Of a DNA stretch of 64,000 bases, positions 45,018 to 53,303 are shown piece by piece. The notes under the pieces were generated by a model. The model was given only the letters and a program-made list of their open reading frames with translations. It ran no database searches and was not told the DNA's origin. The DNA lies in the NCBI RefSeq assembly GCF_020010925.1, contig NZ_JAGJBZ010000001.1, positions 3,198,501 through 3,262,500 of the forward strand. Direction: 5' to 3'. This DNA comes from Streptomyces griseiscabiei. GTDB lineage: Bacteria; Actinomycetota; Actinomycetes; Streptomycetales; Streptomycetaceae. Positions within the stretch are counted from its first letter, which is position 1; every line of letters begins with the position of its first letter. A program made the position numbers and the translations under genes.

Positions 45018-46667
45018 ATGGACACCCGTGACAGCCACGCACCAGGTGACGGCCGCGAGGCGCGGGGCGGTATCACCGTGCGGCGGGCGCTGGAGCTGCC
45101 CGGACTGCGGGGCGGGCTGCCGGAGATCCTGGCGGGCGCCGACCGGCTGCAGCGGACCGTGCGCTGGGTGCACACGGGCGAGGTCCCGAACATCGCCTCG
45201 CTCCTCAAGGGCGGCGAGCTGCTGCTGACCACCGGGTACGGGCTCGGCACCCGCCCCGCCGACCAGCGCGCGTTCGTACGGACCCTCGCCGAGCGCGGTA
45301 TCGCGGCCCTGGTCGTCGAACTGGGCCCGCGTTTCGCCCGGCTCCCGGCCGCCCTGGTCGAGACGGCGCGCTCGGCCGGTCTCCCGCTGGTCCAGCTCCA
45401 CCGCGAGGTGGCCTTCGTGACGGTCACCGAGGAGATCCACACCGAGATCGTCAACGGGCACTACGCGCTCCTCCAGCAGGCCGAGGAGGTCCACCGCCGC
45501 TGCACCAAGGCCCTGCTCGGCGGGGGCGGTGTCCCCCAGGTCCTCGCGCTCCTGGCCGACTTCAGCGGCAACCCGGTCTTCCTGGAGACCCCCGACGGAC
45601 AGCTCCTGTACGCCGCCGGGACCGGCCCCGCGGACACCGACCCGCTCCAGGTGTGGGAGGGGCTGCGCGACCGGCACCAGGACGCGCCGCCGGCCGGGGC
45701 TGCCCTCGTCGACGTGCCCGGCGGCGGCCCCGGCACCGGCTCGGTACGGGCCCGGCTGGTCCTCCTGCCCGTCGTCGCCCCCCTGGCGCCCGTGCACCGG
45801 ATGGCCGCGGAGCGCGCGGCCGGCATCCTCGCCGTCGTGCTGATGCAGGCCCGGCAGGAGGAGGAGCTGGCGGCGCGCGGGCGGGGCGACTTCCTGACCG
45901 ACCTCGCCGAGGGCCGCGTCCGGGCCGAGGACGCCCCCGCCCAGGCCCGCGTCCTCGGCTTCAAGCCGGGCGGCGGCCCCCTGCTGCCCGTCGTGATGCG
46001 GCTCGCCGACGGGCTGGCTCCGGGCGGCGGCTGGGCCGTCCTGGCCCGCGCGGTGGCCGAGGAGCTGGCCTCCGTGGGCGTGCCCGCCCTGCTCGGCGTA
46101 CGCCCCGTGGAGGGCCGTGTGCCGCTGCTGCTGGGGCTGCGCGCGGAGTCGGAGCGCCCGGCGGTGGCCGACAAGGTCGCGGCGGCGCTCAGGGCCGGTG
46201 TGGAGCGGGCCGGGATGCGGCGGCCGGGCGGCGGGCCGCCCGTGGTGGTCGTCGGGGTGCCCGGCGGCTGGGCCGCCGCCTCGGCGGGCCTGCGGCACGC
46301 GGCGGAGACGGCGACGGCCGCGCAGGGCCTGGCCGACCGCCCCTGGTACGACGCCCGGCGCCTGGACATCGACCTGCTGCTGTGGCGGCTGCGCGACCAC
46401 CCCGACCTGGCCGCCTTCGTGGACCGGGCGATCGGTCCCCTGCGCGACCACGACGACCGCGCCAGGCCCCCGCTGCTGCCCACGCTGGAGACCTATCTCG
46501 CGCACGCCGGCCGCAAGGCGGAGACCGCCCGCGAGCTGCACCTCAACCGCCAGACCCTCTACAACCGGCTGGCCCGTATCGGCGAACTGCTCGGCACCGA
46601 CCTGGACGACCCGCAGACCGTGCTGGCCCTGAGTCTGGCGCTACGGGCCCGCAGACACGCCGGCTGA
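45018..46667 (+). CDS. PucR-family transcriptional regulator
   Basis: The 549-residue protein has the N-terminal PucR domain (about 18-135, TVRRALELPGLRGGLPEILAG) and a central GGDEF-like/CdaR region. A C-terminal helix-turn-helix follows (about 490-540, TYLAHAGRKAETARELHLNRQTLYNRLARI). Family members act as ligand-dependent activators of purine, amino-acid or sugar-acid catabolism. It follows the flavoenzyme gene by 21 bp and may regulate it or itself. Confidence 0.93.
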   Translation: MDTRDSHAPGDGREARGGITVRRALELPGLRGGLPEILAGADRLQRTVRWVHTGEVPNIASLLKGGELLLTTGYGLGTRPADQRAFVRTLAERGIAALVVELGPRFARLPAALVETARSAGLPLVQLHREVAFVTVTEEIHTEIVNGHYALLQQAEEVHRRCTKALLGGGGVPQVLALLADFSGNPVFLETPDGQLLYAAGTGPADTDPLQVWEGLRDRHQDAPPAGAALVDVPGGGPGTGSVRARLVLLPVVAPLAPVHRMAAERAAGILAVVLMQARQEEELAARGRGDFLTDLAEGRVRAEDAPAQARVLGFKPGGGPLLPVVMRLADGLAPGGGWAVLARAVAEELASVGVPALLGVRPVEGRVPLLLGLRAESERPAVADKVAAALRAGVERAGMRRPGGGPPVVVVGVPGGWAAASAGLRHAAETATAAQGLADRPWYDARRLDIDLLLWRLRDHPDLAAFVDRAIGPLRDHDDRARPPLLPTLETYLAHAGRKAETARELHLNRQTLYNRLARIGELLGTDLDDPQTVLALSLALRARRHAG

Positions 46668-46706
46668 GCCGGGCGCCGGGCGCCGGGCGGACCGCAGCCC
46701 GGGCCG

Positions 46707-47843
46707 TCAGCCGAGCGGCCTCGGCCGTGTCAACTCGTCGTAGACGCTGAGCACCTGGGCGACGGTCTCGTCCTCGGTCGGCCAGGTCGCGGCCTGCCGG
46801 GTGCCCCGGTCCCGCAGCGCCTCGCGACGGGCGGGGTCGTCGAGCAGGCGTACGACGGCCGTGGCGAGCGCCCTCGCGTCGCCGTACGGGACGAGTTCGG
46901 CGGCGTCGCCGACGAGGTCGGGCAGTGAGCCGACGGTGGCGGCGACGAGCGGCACGCGCGCGTGGAGCGCCTCCTGCGCGAGGACGGAGCGGGCCTCGGG
47001 GCCGCCGGGCAGCAGGACGAGGTCGGCGGCGGCGATCAGTTCGGAGACGTCGTCGCGCCGCCCGACCAGCCGGACGGGCAGTTCCTCGTCCTCGATGCGC
47101 CGCTGCAGGACGCTCCGCAGCGGCCCCTCGCCCGCGACGACCAGCAGCGGCGGCGGGTCGAGGCGGCGCCACGACCGGGCGGCGTCGAGCAGTGTCTCGT
47201 GTCCCCGGTACTGGTCGAGCGTGCCGACGGCCATCAGCAACGGGCGGTCGGTGGCGCCCAGTTCGGCGCGGACCTTGGAGGCGGGCCGCTCCGCGTCGTC
47301 GCCGGAGTCGGCCCTGCGCGGCGCGGGCAGGCCGACGGCGGCGAGCCGGGCGTCGCGCGCGCCCCGGCTGCGGGCCCGGTCGACCAGGTCGGAGGAGGTG
47401 CCGAGGACCACGGCGGCGGCCTTGGCGACCCGCCGCTCCAGCAGCCGCAGCAGATGCGCCCGCGCCCCTTCCGCGTAGGAGCGTGTGTGCAGGGTGACGA
47501 CGAGCGGGGTGGTGCGCCGGCCGAGTGCGAGGGTGGCGCGGAAGCCGGCGTGCAGGCCGTGCGCGTGGACCAGGTCGGCGTCGGCGCAGGCGCTGCGCAG
47601 ACTGGCCACCGAGGCGGGGTCGCTGCTGCGGGGCACGTGGACGTGGTGGGCGCCGACGCCGGTGAAGTCGTACAGCCCGTCGGTGTCGGAGGGGGCGCAC
47701 ACCGTGACCCGCACGCCCCGGGCGACCAGACCCGAGGCCAGCGATCGCACATGCGCGCTACTCACCGCGCTGCCGCCGCCGAGCACTTGCACGGTTCGCA
47801 GCGGCGACTGGCCGGGCGGTGAGTGGCTGCTCACGTGGCTCAC
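46707..47843 (-). CDS. Glycosyltransferase family 4 protein
   Basis: The 378-residue protein has the GT-B pattern: an N-terminal acceptor domain starting TVQVLGGGSAVSSAHVRSL, DLVHAHGLHAGFRATLA, and a C-terminal nucleotide-sugar domain with GEGPLRS, GRRDDV and the EARSVLAQEALHARVPLVA block (E-x7-E type). It should transfer a sugar from a nucleotide donor to an unknown acceptor. The GTG at 47843 has AGGAG 10 nt upstream; 47834 is a second possibility. It is convergent with the PucR gene. Confidence 0.9.
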   Translation of the reverse strand: MSHVSSHSPPGQSPLRTVQVLGGGSAVSSAHVRSLASGLVARGVRVTVCAPSDTDGLYDFTGVGAHHVHVPRSSDPASVASLRSACADADLVHAHGLHAGFRATLALGRRTTPLVVTLHTRSYAEGARAHLLRLLERRVAKAAAVVLGTSSDLVDRARSRGARDARLAAVGLPAPRRADSGDDAERPASKVRAELGATDRPLLMAVGTLDQYRGHETLLDAARSWRRLDPPPLLVVAGEGPLRSVLQRRIEDEELPVRLVGRRDDVSELIAAADLVLLPGGPEARSVLAQEALHARVPLVAATVGSLPDLVGDAAELVPYGDARALATAVVRLLDDPARREALRDRGTRQAATWPTEDETVAQVLSVYDELTRPRPLG

Positions 47844-48128
47844 GTGGCCGGGACTCCTGGATCGCGATCGGACATACCTGACCAAGGATGCCAGGCCGCA
47901 AGGGTGTTCCGGGACAGCCGGGCGGGGCGGCGGCCGGAGGGGCGGGCAACCCCGGACCCAGGGTCACCCACACGAGTGAACTCCCGCACGAGGTTGCCCC
48001 TCGGCATGACTCCCGCACCGCTCGTTCCCGCCGCGTTCACCGCCCCGTTCGCTCAGGGCCGACGCACGGGACGGTCCCGCGCGCCCCGTCCCGCGCGGCC
48101 CGCGCGCCCCGCCCCGGGCGTCCGCGCG

Positions 48129-48157
48129 GGCAGCCCTACGCGTCCGCGCGGGCTGCC
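48129..48157 (-). terminator. Hairpin spanning the recN stop codon
   Basis: GGCAGCCC (48129-48136) pairs with GGGCTGCC (48150-48157), with the TAG stop at the stem-loop boundary. The adjoining CGTCCGCGCGGGC occurs twice (48119 and 48141), so the hairpin arose next to a local duplication. There is no T-run. It could terminate recN transcription. Confidence 0.4.
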
Positions 48158-49878
48158 GCCAGCAGTTCCTCCGCGTGTGCCCGTGCCGTCTCCGAGTCCT
48201 CCTGCCCGGCGAGCATCCGCGACAGCTCGCGCACCCGGTCCTCGCCCTCCAGGACCTTCACCCCGGAGCGGGTCACGGAACCGTCGTTGGTCTTCTCCAC
48301 CAGCAACTGCCGGTCGGCGAAGGCCGCCACCTGCGGCAGATGGGTGACCACCACGACCTGCGCCGAGCGGGCGAGCTTGGCGAGACGCCGGCCGATCTCG
48401 ACCGCGGCCTTGCCGCCGACACCGGCGTCCACCTCGTCGAAGAGGTACGTCGGCACGGGGTCCGTCCCCGCGAAGACGACCTCGACGGCCAGCATCACCC
48501 GCGACAGCTCACCGCCGGACGCGCCCTTGGCGATGGGCCGGGGCGGCGCCCCCGGGTGCGGGGCGAGCAGCAGTTCGACCTCGTCGGCACCGGACGGCCC
48601 GTACGCGACCGTACGCCCGCCCACCTCGACCCCCTCGGGATCGTCGCTCTGCCGGATCTCGAACGACACGCGCGCGTGCGGCATGGCGAGCGAGGCCAGT
48701 TCGGCGGTGACGGCGGAGGCGAACCGCTCGGCGGCCTCCACGCGGGCGTCCGTCAGGGCCTGGGCGAGTCCGCCCAGTTCGGCCCGGAGCGCGTCCCGCT
48801 CGGCGGTCAGCTCGTCGATCCGCTCGTCGTCGCCGTCGAGTTCGGTGAGCCGCTGGGCGCCCTGCTCGGCCCACGCCAGCACCGAGGTGATGTCCTGGCC
48901 GTACTTCCGGGTCAGCGCGGTCAGCGCGGCCCGCCGCTCCTCGACGGCCGTCAGCCGCAGCGGGTCGGCGTCCAGGTCGTCGGCGTACCCCGCCAGCTCG
49001 CCCGCCACATCGCCCAGCAGGATGCCGATCTCCCCGATCCGCTCCGCGAGCGCCGCGAGCGCCGGGTCGTGCGACCGCACGGCCTCCAGCGCGCGGTGCG
49101 CGCCGGCGACGAGCGTGGCGGCATCCACGCCCTCCGGGTCCTCGGGGTTGCCCGCGAGCGCGGCGTGCGCGGCCGTCGCGGCGGACGCCAGCGCCTCCGC
49201 GTGCCCGAGCCGCTCGGCCTCCTCGGCCAGCTCCACGTCCTCACCGGCCCGTGGTTCGACGCCCGCGATCTCGTCGAGCCCATAGCGCAGCATGTCGGCT
49301 TCCTGGGCCCGCTCGCGCGCGCGGGTGACGATCTCGTCGAGCTCACCGGCCACGGCCCGCAGCCGCCGGTAGGCCTCGCCGTACTTGGTGAGCGGCACGG
49401 CGACCGCGTCGCCCGCGTACCGGTCGAGCGCCGCCCGCTGCCGGGACAGCTTCAGCAGCCCCTGCTGGTCGGTCTGCCCGTGCACCGCGACCAACTCGTC
49501 GGCCAGCTCGGCGAGCACACCCACGGGGACGGACCGCCCGCCCAGGTGGGCCCGCGACCGTCCCTCGGCGGAGACGGTACGACTGATCAGCAGCGCCCCG
49601 TCGTCGAGTTCGGCCCCGGCCTCCTCGGCCCGGACGATCGCCGACGCGCCCTCGGGCACGGCGATCCGGCCCTCCACGACGGCGTTCTTCGCACCGATCC
49701 GCACGAGCGCCGGGTCCGCCCGCCCACCGAGCAGCAGGCCGAGACTGGTGACGACCATGGTCTTGCCCGCACCCGTCTCACCCGTCACGGCGGTGAAGCC
49801 GGGCGACAACTCGACCACAGCGTCGTCGATGACTCCGAGCGACCGTATCCGCATCTCCTCCAACACGGACACGACCAT
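48136..49878 (-). CDS. recN: DNA repair protein RecN
   Basis: The 580-residue SMC-like ATPase has Walker A GETGAGKT near residue 36, a coiled-coil middle (about 150-390), the signature KGASGGELSRVMLA, and Walker B YLFDEVDAGVGG. It acts early in double-strand break repair. The ATG at 49878 gives MVVSVLEEMRIRS, but no Shine-Dalgarno is present. A TATGGT hexamer 7 nt before the GTG at 49866 suggests a leaderless start there instead. nadK and tlyA are just upstream. Confidence 0.95.
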   Translation of the reverse strand: MVVSVLEEMRIRSLGVIDDAVVELSPGFTAVTGETGAGKTMVVTSLGLLLGGRADPALVRIGAKNAVVEGRIAVPEGASAIVRAEEAGAELDDGALLISRTVSAEGRSRAHLGGRSVPVGVLAELADELVAVHGQTDQQGLLKLSRQRAALDRYAGDAVAVPLTKYGEAYRRLRAVAGELDEIVTRARERAQEADMLRYGLDEIAGVEPRAGEDVELAEEAERLGHAEALASAATAAHAALAGNPEDPEGVDAATLVAGAHRALEAVRSHDPALAALAERIGEIGILLGDVAGELAGYADDLDADPLRLTAVEERRAALTALTRKYGQDITSVLAWAEQGAQRLTELDGDDERIDELTAERDALRAELGGLAQALTDARVEAAERFASAVTAELASLAMPHARVSFEIRQSDDPEGVEVGGRTVAYGPSGADEVELLLAPHPGAPPRPIAKGASGGELSRVMLAVEVVFAGTDPVPTYLFDEVDAGVGGKAAVEIGRRLAKLARSAQVVVVTHLPQVAAFADRQLLVEKTNDGSVTRSGVKVLEGEDRVRELSRMLAGQEDSETARAHAEELLAAARADA

Positions 49879-49966
49879 ACGAGGTCCGGGGACGGAAGTG
49901 CGACGCCCCCCGTCCCCAATGTCACCCCGGAGAGCTACGGCGCGCCCCGCCCTCCCCCACAAGCCG

Positions 49967-50872
49967 CTAGTGCCGAGCCCCCCGCCACCCGGAAACCGGC
50001 AGCGCGAACTTGGCCACCAGCCGGTCCGTGAACGAAGCGTGGTGCAACCGGGCCAGCCGCACCGGCACAGCCCCCCGCCGCACCTCGACCCGCGCCCCCG
50101 GCGGCAACTCCACGGTCCGCCGCCCGTCGCACCACAGCACACCCGGCGGAATGTGCGGCAGAACCTCCACCGCCAGCACCGAATCCGGCGACGTCACCAA
50201 CGGCTTCGCGAACAGCGCGTGCGCGCTGATCGGCACCATCAGCAGCGCCTCGACCTCCGGCCACACCACGGGCCCGCCCGCCGAGAACGCGTACGCCGTG
50301 GACCCGGTCGGGGTCGACAGCACGATGCCGTCGCATCCGAACCCGGTCACCGGCCGCCCGTCGATCTCCAGGACCACTTCGAGCAGCTTCTCGGCGCCGG
50401 CCTTCTGCACGGCCGCCTCGTTCAGCGCCCAGTCCGTGTGGACGATGTCCCCGTTCTGATGAACGACGACATCGACGGTCATGCGTTCCTCGACCTCGTA
50501 CGCCCGGGTCACCACCCGGTCGACAACCTTGTCGAGATCGTCCCGCTCGGCCTCCGCGAGGAAGCCGACGCTGCCGAGGTTGACGCCGAGCATCGGCACC
50601 CCGGACGCGCGGGCGAACTCGGCGCCGCGCAGCAGCGTGCCGTCACCGCCGAGGACGATGAGCAGCTCGCACCCGTCGAGGCATTGCGGGGTGGCCTCCT
50701 TGACGAGTTCCACCTCCTCCGGCACCGGGATGTCCTCGGCCTCGTGCTCCAGGACGCGCACGGTGATGCCGTGGTGCAGCAGCCCCTTGACGACGAGTTC
50801 GGCGCTGCGGATCGCGGCCGGCCGCCCGGTGTGGGTGAGCAGGAAAACAGTTCGAGATCGGTCCTGAGTCAA
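49967..50872 (-). CDS. nadK: NAD kinase
   Basis: The 301-residue enzyme phosphorylates NAD to NADP. It has the LGGDGTLLRG motif at about 74-83, LGVNLGSVGFLAE, and LSTPTGSTAYAFSAGGP. The start is a TTG at 50872 that overlaps the tlyA stop as TTGA, with GAGGGG about 6 nt upstream. The alternative in-frame starts all lie within tlyA. The tlyA-nadK-recN order is typical of actinobacteria. Confidence 0.95.
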   Translation of the reverse strand: MTQDRSRTVFLLTHTGRPAAIRSAELVVKGLLHHGITVRVLEHEAEDIPVPEEVELVKEATPQCLDGCELLIVLGGDGTLLRGAEFARASGVPMLGVNLGSVGFLAEAERDDLDKVVDRVVTRAYEVEERMTVDVVVHQNGDIVHTDWALNEAAVQKAGAEKLLEVVLEIDGRPVTGFGCDGIVLSTPTGSTAYAFSAGGPVVWPEVEALLMVPISAHALFAKPLVTSPDSVLAVEVLPHIPPGVLWCDGRRTVELPPGARVEVRRGAVPVRLARLHHASFTDRLVAKFALPVSGWRGARH

Positions 50873-51684
50873 CGCGGCCCCTCCGCCACTGCTCGATCGA
50901 CGTCGGCCGGGTCCAGCGCGGGAGCCCCGGCACGCAGCCACAGAAAGTACTCGACATTGCCCGAGGGTCCGGGCAGCGGACTGGCCGTCACACCCTTCAC
51001 CCCGAGCCCCAGTTCCCCGGCCCGTCCGGCCACCCCGCGCACCGCCTCGGCACGCAGCTGCGGACTCCGTACGACTCCCCCACTGCCCAGCCGCTCCTTA
51101 CCCACCTCGAACTGCGGCTTGACCATCATCACCAGATCGGCGTCAGGCTTCACGCACCGCACCAGGGCGGGCAGTACCAGGCCGAGCGGGATGAAGGACA
51201 GATCCCCCACGACTAGATCCACAGGCTCCCCATCGATCGCTTCGAGCGTCAACTCGCGTACGTTCGTACGGTCCTTGACGGTGACGCGTTCATCGCTCTG
51301 CAGAGTCCACGCGAGTTGTCCGTATCCGACGTCCACCGCGACGACGTGCGCGGCTCCGGCCCGCAGCAGTACGTCGGTGAAGCCCCCGGTGGAGGCACCG
51401 GCGTCCAGCGCCCGCCGCCCCTCGACGGCGAGCCCCCGCGGGACGAAGACCTCCAGGGCGCCCGCGAGCTTGTGGCCGCCCCGCGACACGTACTCCGGGT
51501 CGCCGTCGTCGCTCACGACCACGATCGCGGCGGCGGTCTCCACCTGGGTGGCGGACTTGGTCGCGACGGTCTTGCCGACGGTGACCCGCCCGGCGGCGAT
51601 CAGCTGGCTCGCGTGCTCACGCGACCGCGCGAGCTTCCGCCGGACCAGTTCGGCGTCCAGACGGCGGCGTGCGACTCCTGCCAC
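50869..51684 (-). CDS. tlyA: TlyA family rRNA (cytidine-2'-O)-methyltransferase
   Basis: The 271-residue protein has an N-terminal S4 RNA-binding domain (ARRRLDAELVRRKLARSREHA) and an FtsJ-like methyltransferase domain (DAGASTGGFTDVLLRAGA, DLVVGDLSFIPL, VKPQFEVGKE). Mycobacterial TlyA methylates 16S and 23S rRNA; the Streptomyces type often acts on one subunit only. The GTG at 51684 with AGGAG upstream matches the family N-terminus. It is coupled to nadK by a 4-nt overlap. Confidence 0.95.
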   Translation of the reverse strand: MAGVARRRLDAELVRRKLARSREHASQLIAAGRVTVGKTVATKSATQVETAAAIVVVSDDGDPEYVSRGGHKLAGALEVFVPRGLAVEGRRALDAGASTGGFTDVLLRAGAAHVVAVDVGYGQLAWTLQSDERVTVKDRTNVRELTLEAIDGEPVDLVVGDLSFIPLGLVLPALVRCVKPDADLVMMVKPQFEVGKERLGSGGVVRSPQLRAEAVRGVAGRAGELGLGVKGVTASPLPGPSGNVEYFLWLRAGAPALDPADVDRAVAEGPR

Positions 51685-51730
51685 GGTGCGTTCAGCTCCT
51701 GCTCTCGTGTCCACGGCTGCACGGCCGCGT

Positions 51731-52030
51731 CTACGGCCGTGGGGGCACCGGAGGTCCCGGGCGCGCGTCGAGCGCGGTGAGCGCGTCGCGCAGCCCCCGG
51801 TGTACATCCTCGTACACCTCCACATGGCCGTCGGTCGCGAGGTGGTCGGCATCGGCCAGCCGGTCGAGGGTGGAGTCGACCTCAAGGTGGCCGGTGGGGG
51901 TGCGGGCCACGTTCAGCGGGGCCGGTGCGGCCGGGTCGTCCTCGGGCCCGGCCCCGGGATGGACCTGGGCCGCCGTCTCCGGAACCACGGCCTCCGCCCC
52001 GGCCCCGACCTCGGGCAAAGTCTCGCTCAT
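51731..52030 (-). CDS. Small conserved hypothetical protein, first gene before tlyA
   Basis: The 99-residue acidic protein has a disordered Ala/Pro-rich half (1-45) and a helical C-terminal half (VDSTLDRLADADHLATDGHVEVYEDVHRGLRDAL). It is encoded 46 bp upstream of tlyA in the same direction. Its ATG has no Shine-Dalgarno; TAGCGT lies 6 nt upstream, as in leaderless genes. I recognise only its usual position next to tlyA, not a function. Confidence 0.78.
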   Translation of the reverse strand: MSETLPEVGAGAEAVVPETAAQVHPGAGPEDDPAAPAPLNVARTPTGHLEVDSTLDRLADADHLATDGHVEVYEDVHRGLRDALTALDARPGPPVPPRP

Positions 52031-52036
52031 GCCCAG

Positions 52037-52064
52037 ACGCTACCGCGAAGCTCTGGGGTACCGT
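52037..52064. promoter_or_regulatory. Back-to-back leaderless -10 elements between the 99-aa gene and the SCP2-like gene
   Basis: In a 42-bp divergent gap, TAGCGT (minus strand, 52042-52037) lies 6 nt before one ATG and TACCGT (plus strand, 52059-52064) 8 nt before the other. Neither gene has a Shine-Dalgarno. Opposing polymerases would compete at this spacing. Confidence 0.45.
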
Positions 52065-52072
52065 CGACCGCG

Positions 52073-52420
52073 ATGGCAACGATTGAGGAGTGCCGCGCCG
52101 CACTCGAAAAGCTCTCGGACACCATGGCAGGCGCCGAAGGACACGTGCGCGAGGCGACCGCCCTCGACCGCTCGGTGAGCTGCCATGTCAAGGATCTCGA
52201 CGTCACCTTCATGGGCCGGATGCGCGAGGGGCGGATCGAGGTGCACGACACACTGCAGGGGCCGCCGCCCGAGAAGGCCCAGATCAGGCTGGCCATGACG
52301 GGCGACGACCTGGTGGCCCTCGTCGCCGGCGAACTGAACTTCGCCAAGGCCTGGGGCTCGGGCCGGGTGAAGCTGGAGGCGGGCTTCCGCGACCTGCTCC
52401 AGCTCAGGAAGCTTCTGTAG
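52073..52420 (+). CDS. SCP2 sterol-binding-like small protein
   Basis: The 115-residue protein has the SCP2-like pattern (HVREATALDRSVSCHVKDLDVTFMGRMREGRIE, then LAMTGDDLVALVAGELNFAKAWGSGRVKLEAG). Such domains bind a lipid or hydrophobic ligand in a beta-sheet tunnel. It is a cytoplasmic stand-alone domain. Its last 17 bases overlap the 3' end of the siderophore ATPase gene on the opposite strand, an unusual antisense overlap. Confidence 0.82.
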   Translation: MATIEECRAALEKLSDTMAGAEGHVREATALDRSVSCHVKDLDVTFMGRMREGRIEVHDTLQGPPPEKAQIRLAMTGDDLVALVAGELNFAKAWGSGRVKLEAGFRDLLQLRKLL

Positions 52421-53303
52421 CCCCCACCTTCGCCCCCGCTTTCGCCCCCGCGTCCGTCACGGCGACCCGTGCCCTGCGGGCCGCCGGCACCACCAGCGGC
52501 GTGCCCGTCTCCGGATCGTCGATCACCTGGCAGCGCAGCCCGAAGACCTCCTCGACCAGCTCGGCCGTGACGATCTCGGAGGGGGCGCCCTCGGCGACCA
52601 CCGTGCCGCCGCGCAGGGCGATGAGGTGGGTGGCGTACCGGGCCGCGTGGTTGAGGTCGTGCAGCACGGCCACCAGCGTGCGGCCCTGCTCCTCGTGGAG
52701 TTCGGCGCACAGGTCGAGCACGTCGATCTGGTGCTGGATGTCGAGGAAGGTGGTCGGCTCGTCGAGCAGCAGCAGCGGGGTCTGCTGGGCGAGTGCCATG
52801 GCGATCCAGACGCGCTGGCGCTGGCCGCCGGACAGCTCGTCGACGTAACGGTCGGCCAGTTCGGCGACCCCGGTCGACTCCATCGACTCCCGGACGATCC
52901 GCTCGTCCTCGGTGGACCACTGCCGCAGCAGCCCCTGGTGCGGGTACCGGCCGCGCCCCACGAGGTCGCCGACGGTGATCCCGTCCGGCGCGATCGACGA
53001 CTGCGGCAGCAGCCCGAGCGTCCGGGCGACCTTCTTGGCGGGCATCGACTGGATGACGTTCCCGTCGAGCAGCACCCGCCCCCGGGACGGCTTCAGCATC
53101 CGGGACAGGGCACGCAGCAGCGTGGACTTGCCGCAGGCGTTGGGGCCGACGATCACGGTGAACGAGTTGTCGGGTATCTCCACCGACAGCTGCTCGGCGA
53201 TGACCCGCTGGTCATAGGCGAGGGTGACGTTCTCGGCGGACAGGCGGTTCACAGTGCTCCTCCTGGTGTGCGCGTGCGCCGACGCGCTGTCGTTCTCGTT
53301 CAT
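52404..53303 (-). CDS. Iron-siderophore ABC transporter ATP-binding protein (FecE/FepC type)
   Basis: The 299-residue protein has Walker A GPNACGKST at 53-61, signature LSGGQRQRVW, Walker B LLLLDEPTTFLD, and the switch His in AVLHDLNHAARYA. These are classical FepC/FecE marks. The ATG overlaps the second permease stop (ATGA). The C-terminal extension (about 265-299) is Ala/Val/Lys-rich with GAKAGAKVG repeats. With the two permeases it imports a ferric siderophore. No substrate-binding lipoprotein is encoded nearby. Confidence 0.95.
   Translation of the reverse strand: MNENDSASAHAHTRRSTVNRLSAENVTLAYDQRVIAEQLSVEIPDNSFTVIVGPNACGKSTLLRALSRMLKPSRGRVLLDGNVIQSMPAKKVARTLGLLPQSSIAPDGITVGDLVGRGRYPHQGLLRQWSTEDERIVRESMESTGVAELADRYVDELSGGQRQRVWIAMALAQQTPLLLLDEPTTFLDIQHQIDVLDLCAELHEEQGRTLVAVLHDLNHAARYATHLIALRGGTVVAEGAPSEIVTAELVEEVFGLRCQVIDDPETGTPLVVPAARRARVAVTDAGAKAGAKVGATEAS

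Noticed and set aside
43566..46541. Open frame of 991 codons on the minus strand opposite the flavoenzyme and PucR genes
   Set aside because: It is an antisense shadow caused by GC-rich third positions; the plus-strand genes have clear family motifs and good starts, and its protein is low-complexity without motifs.
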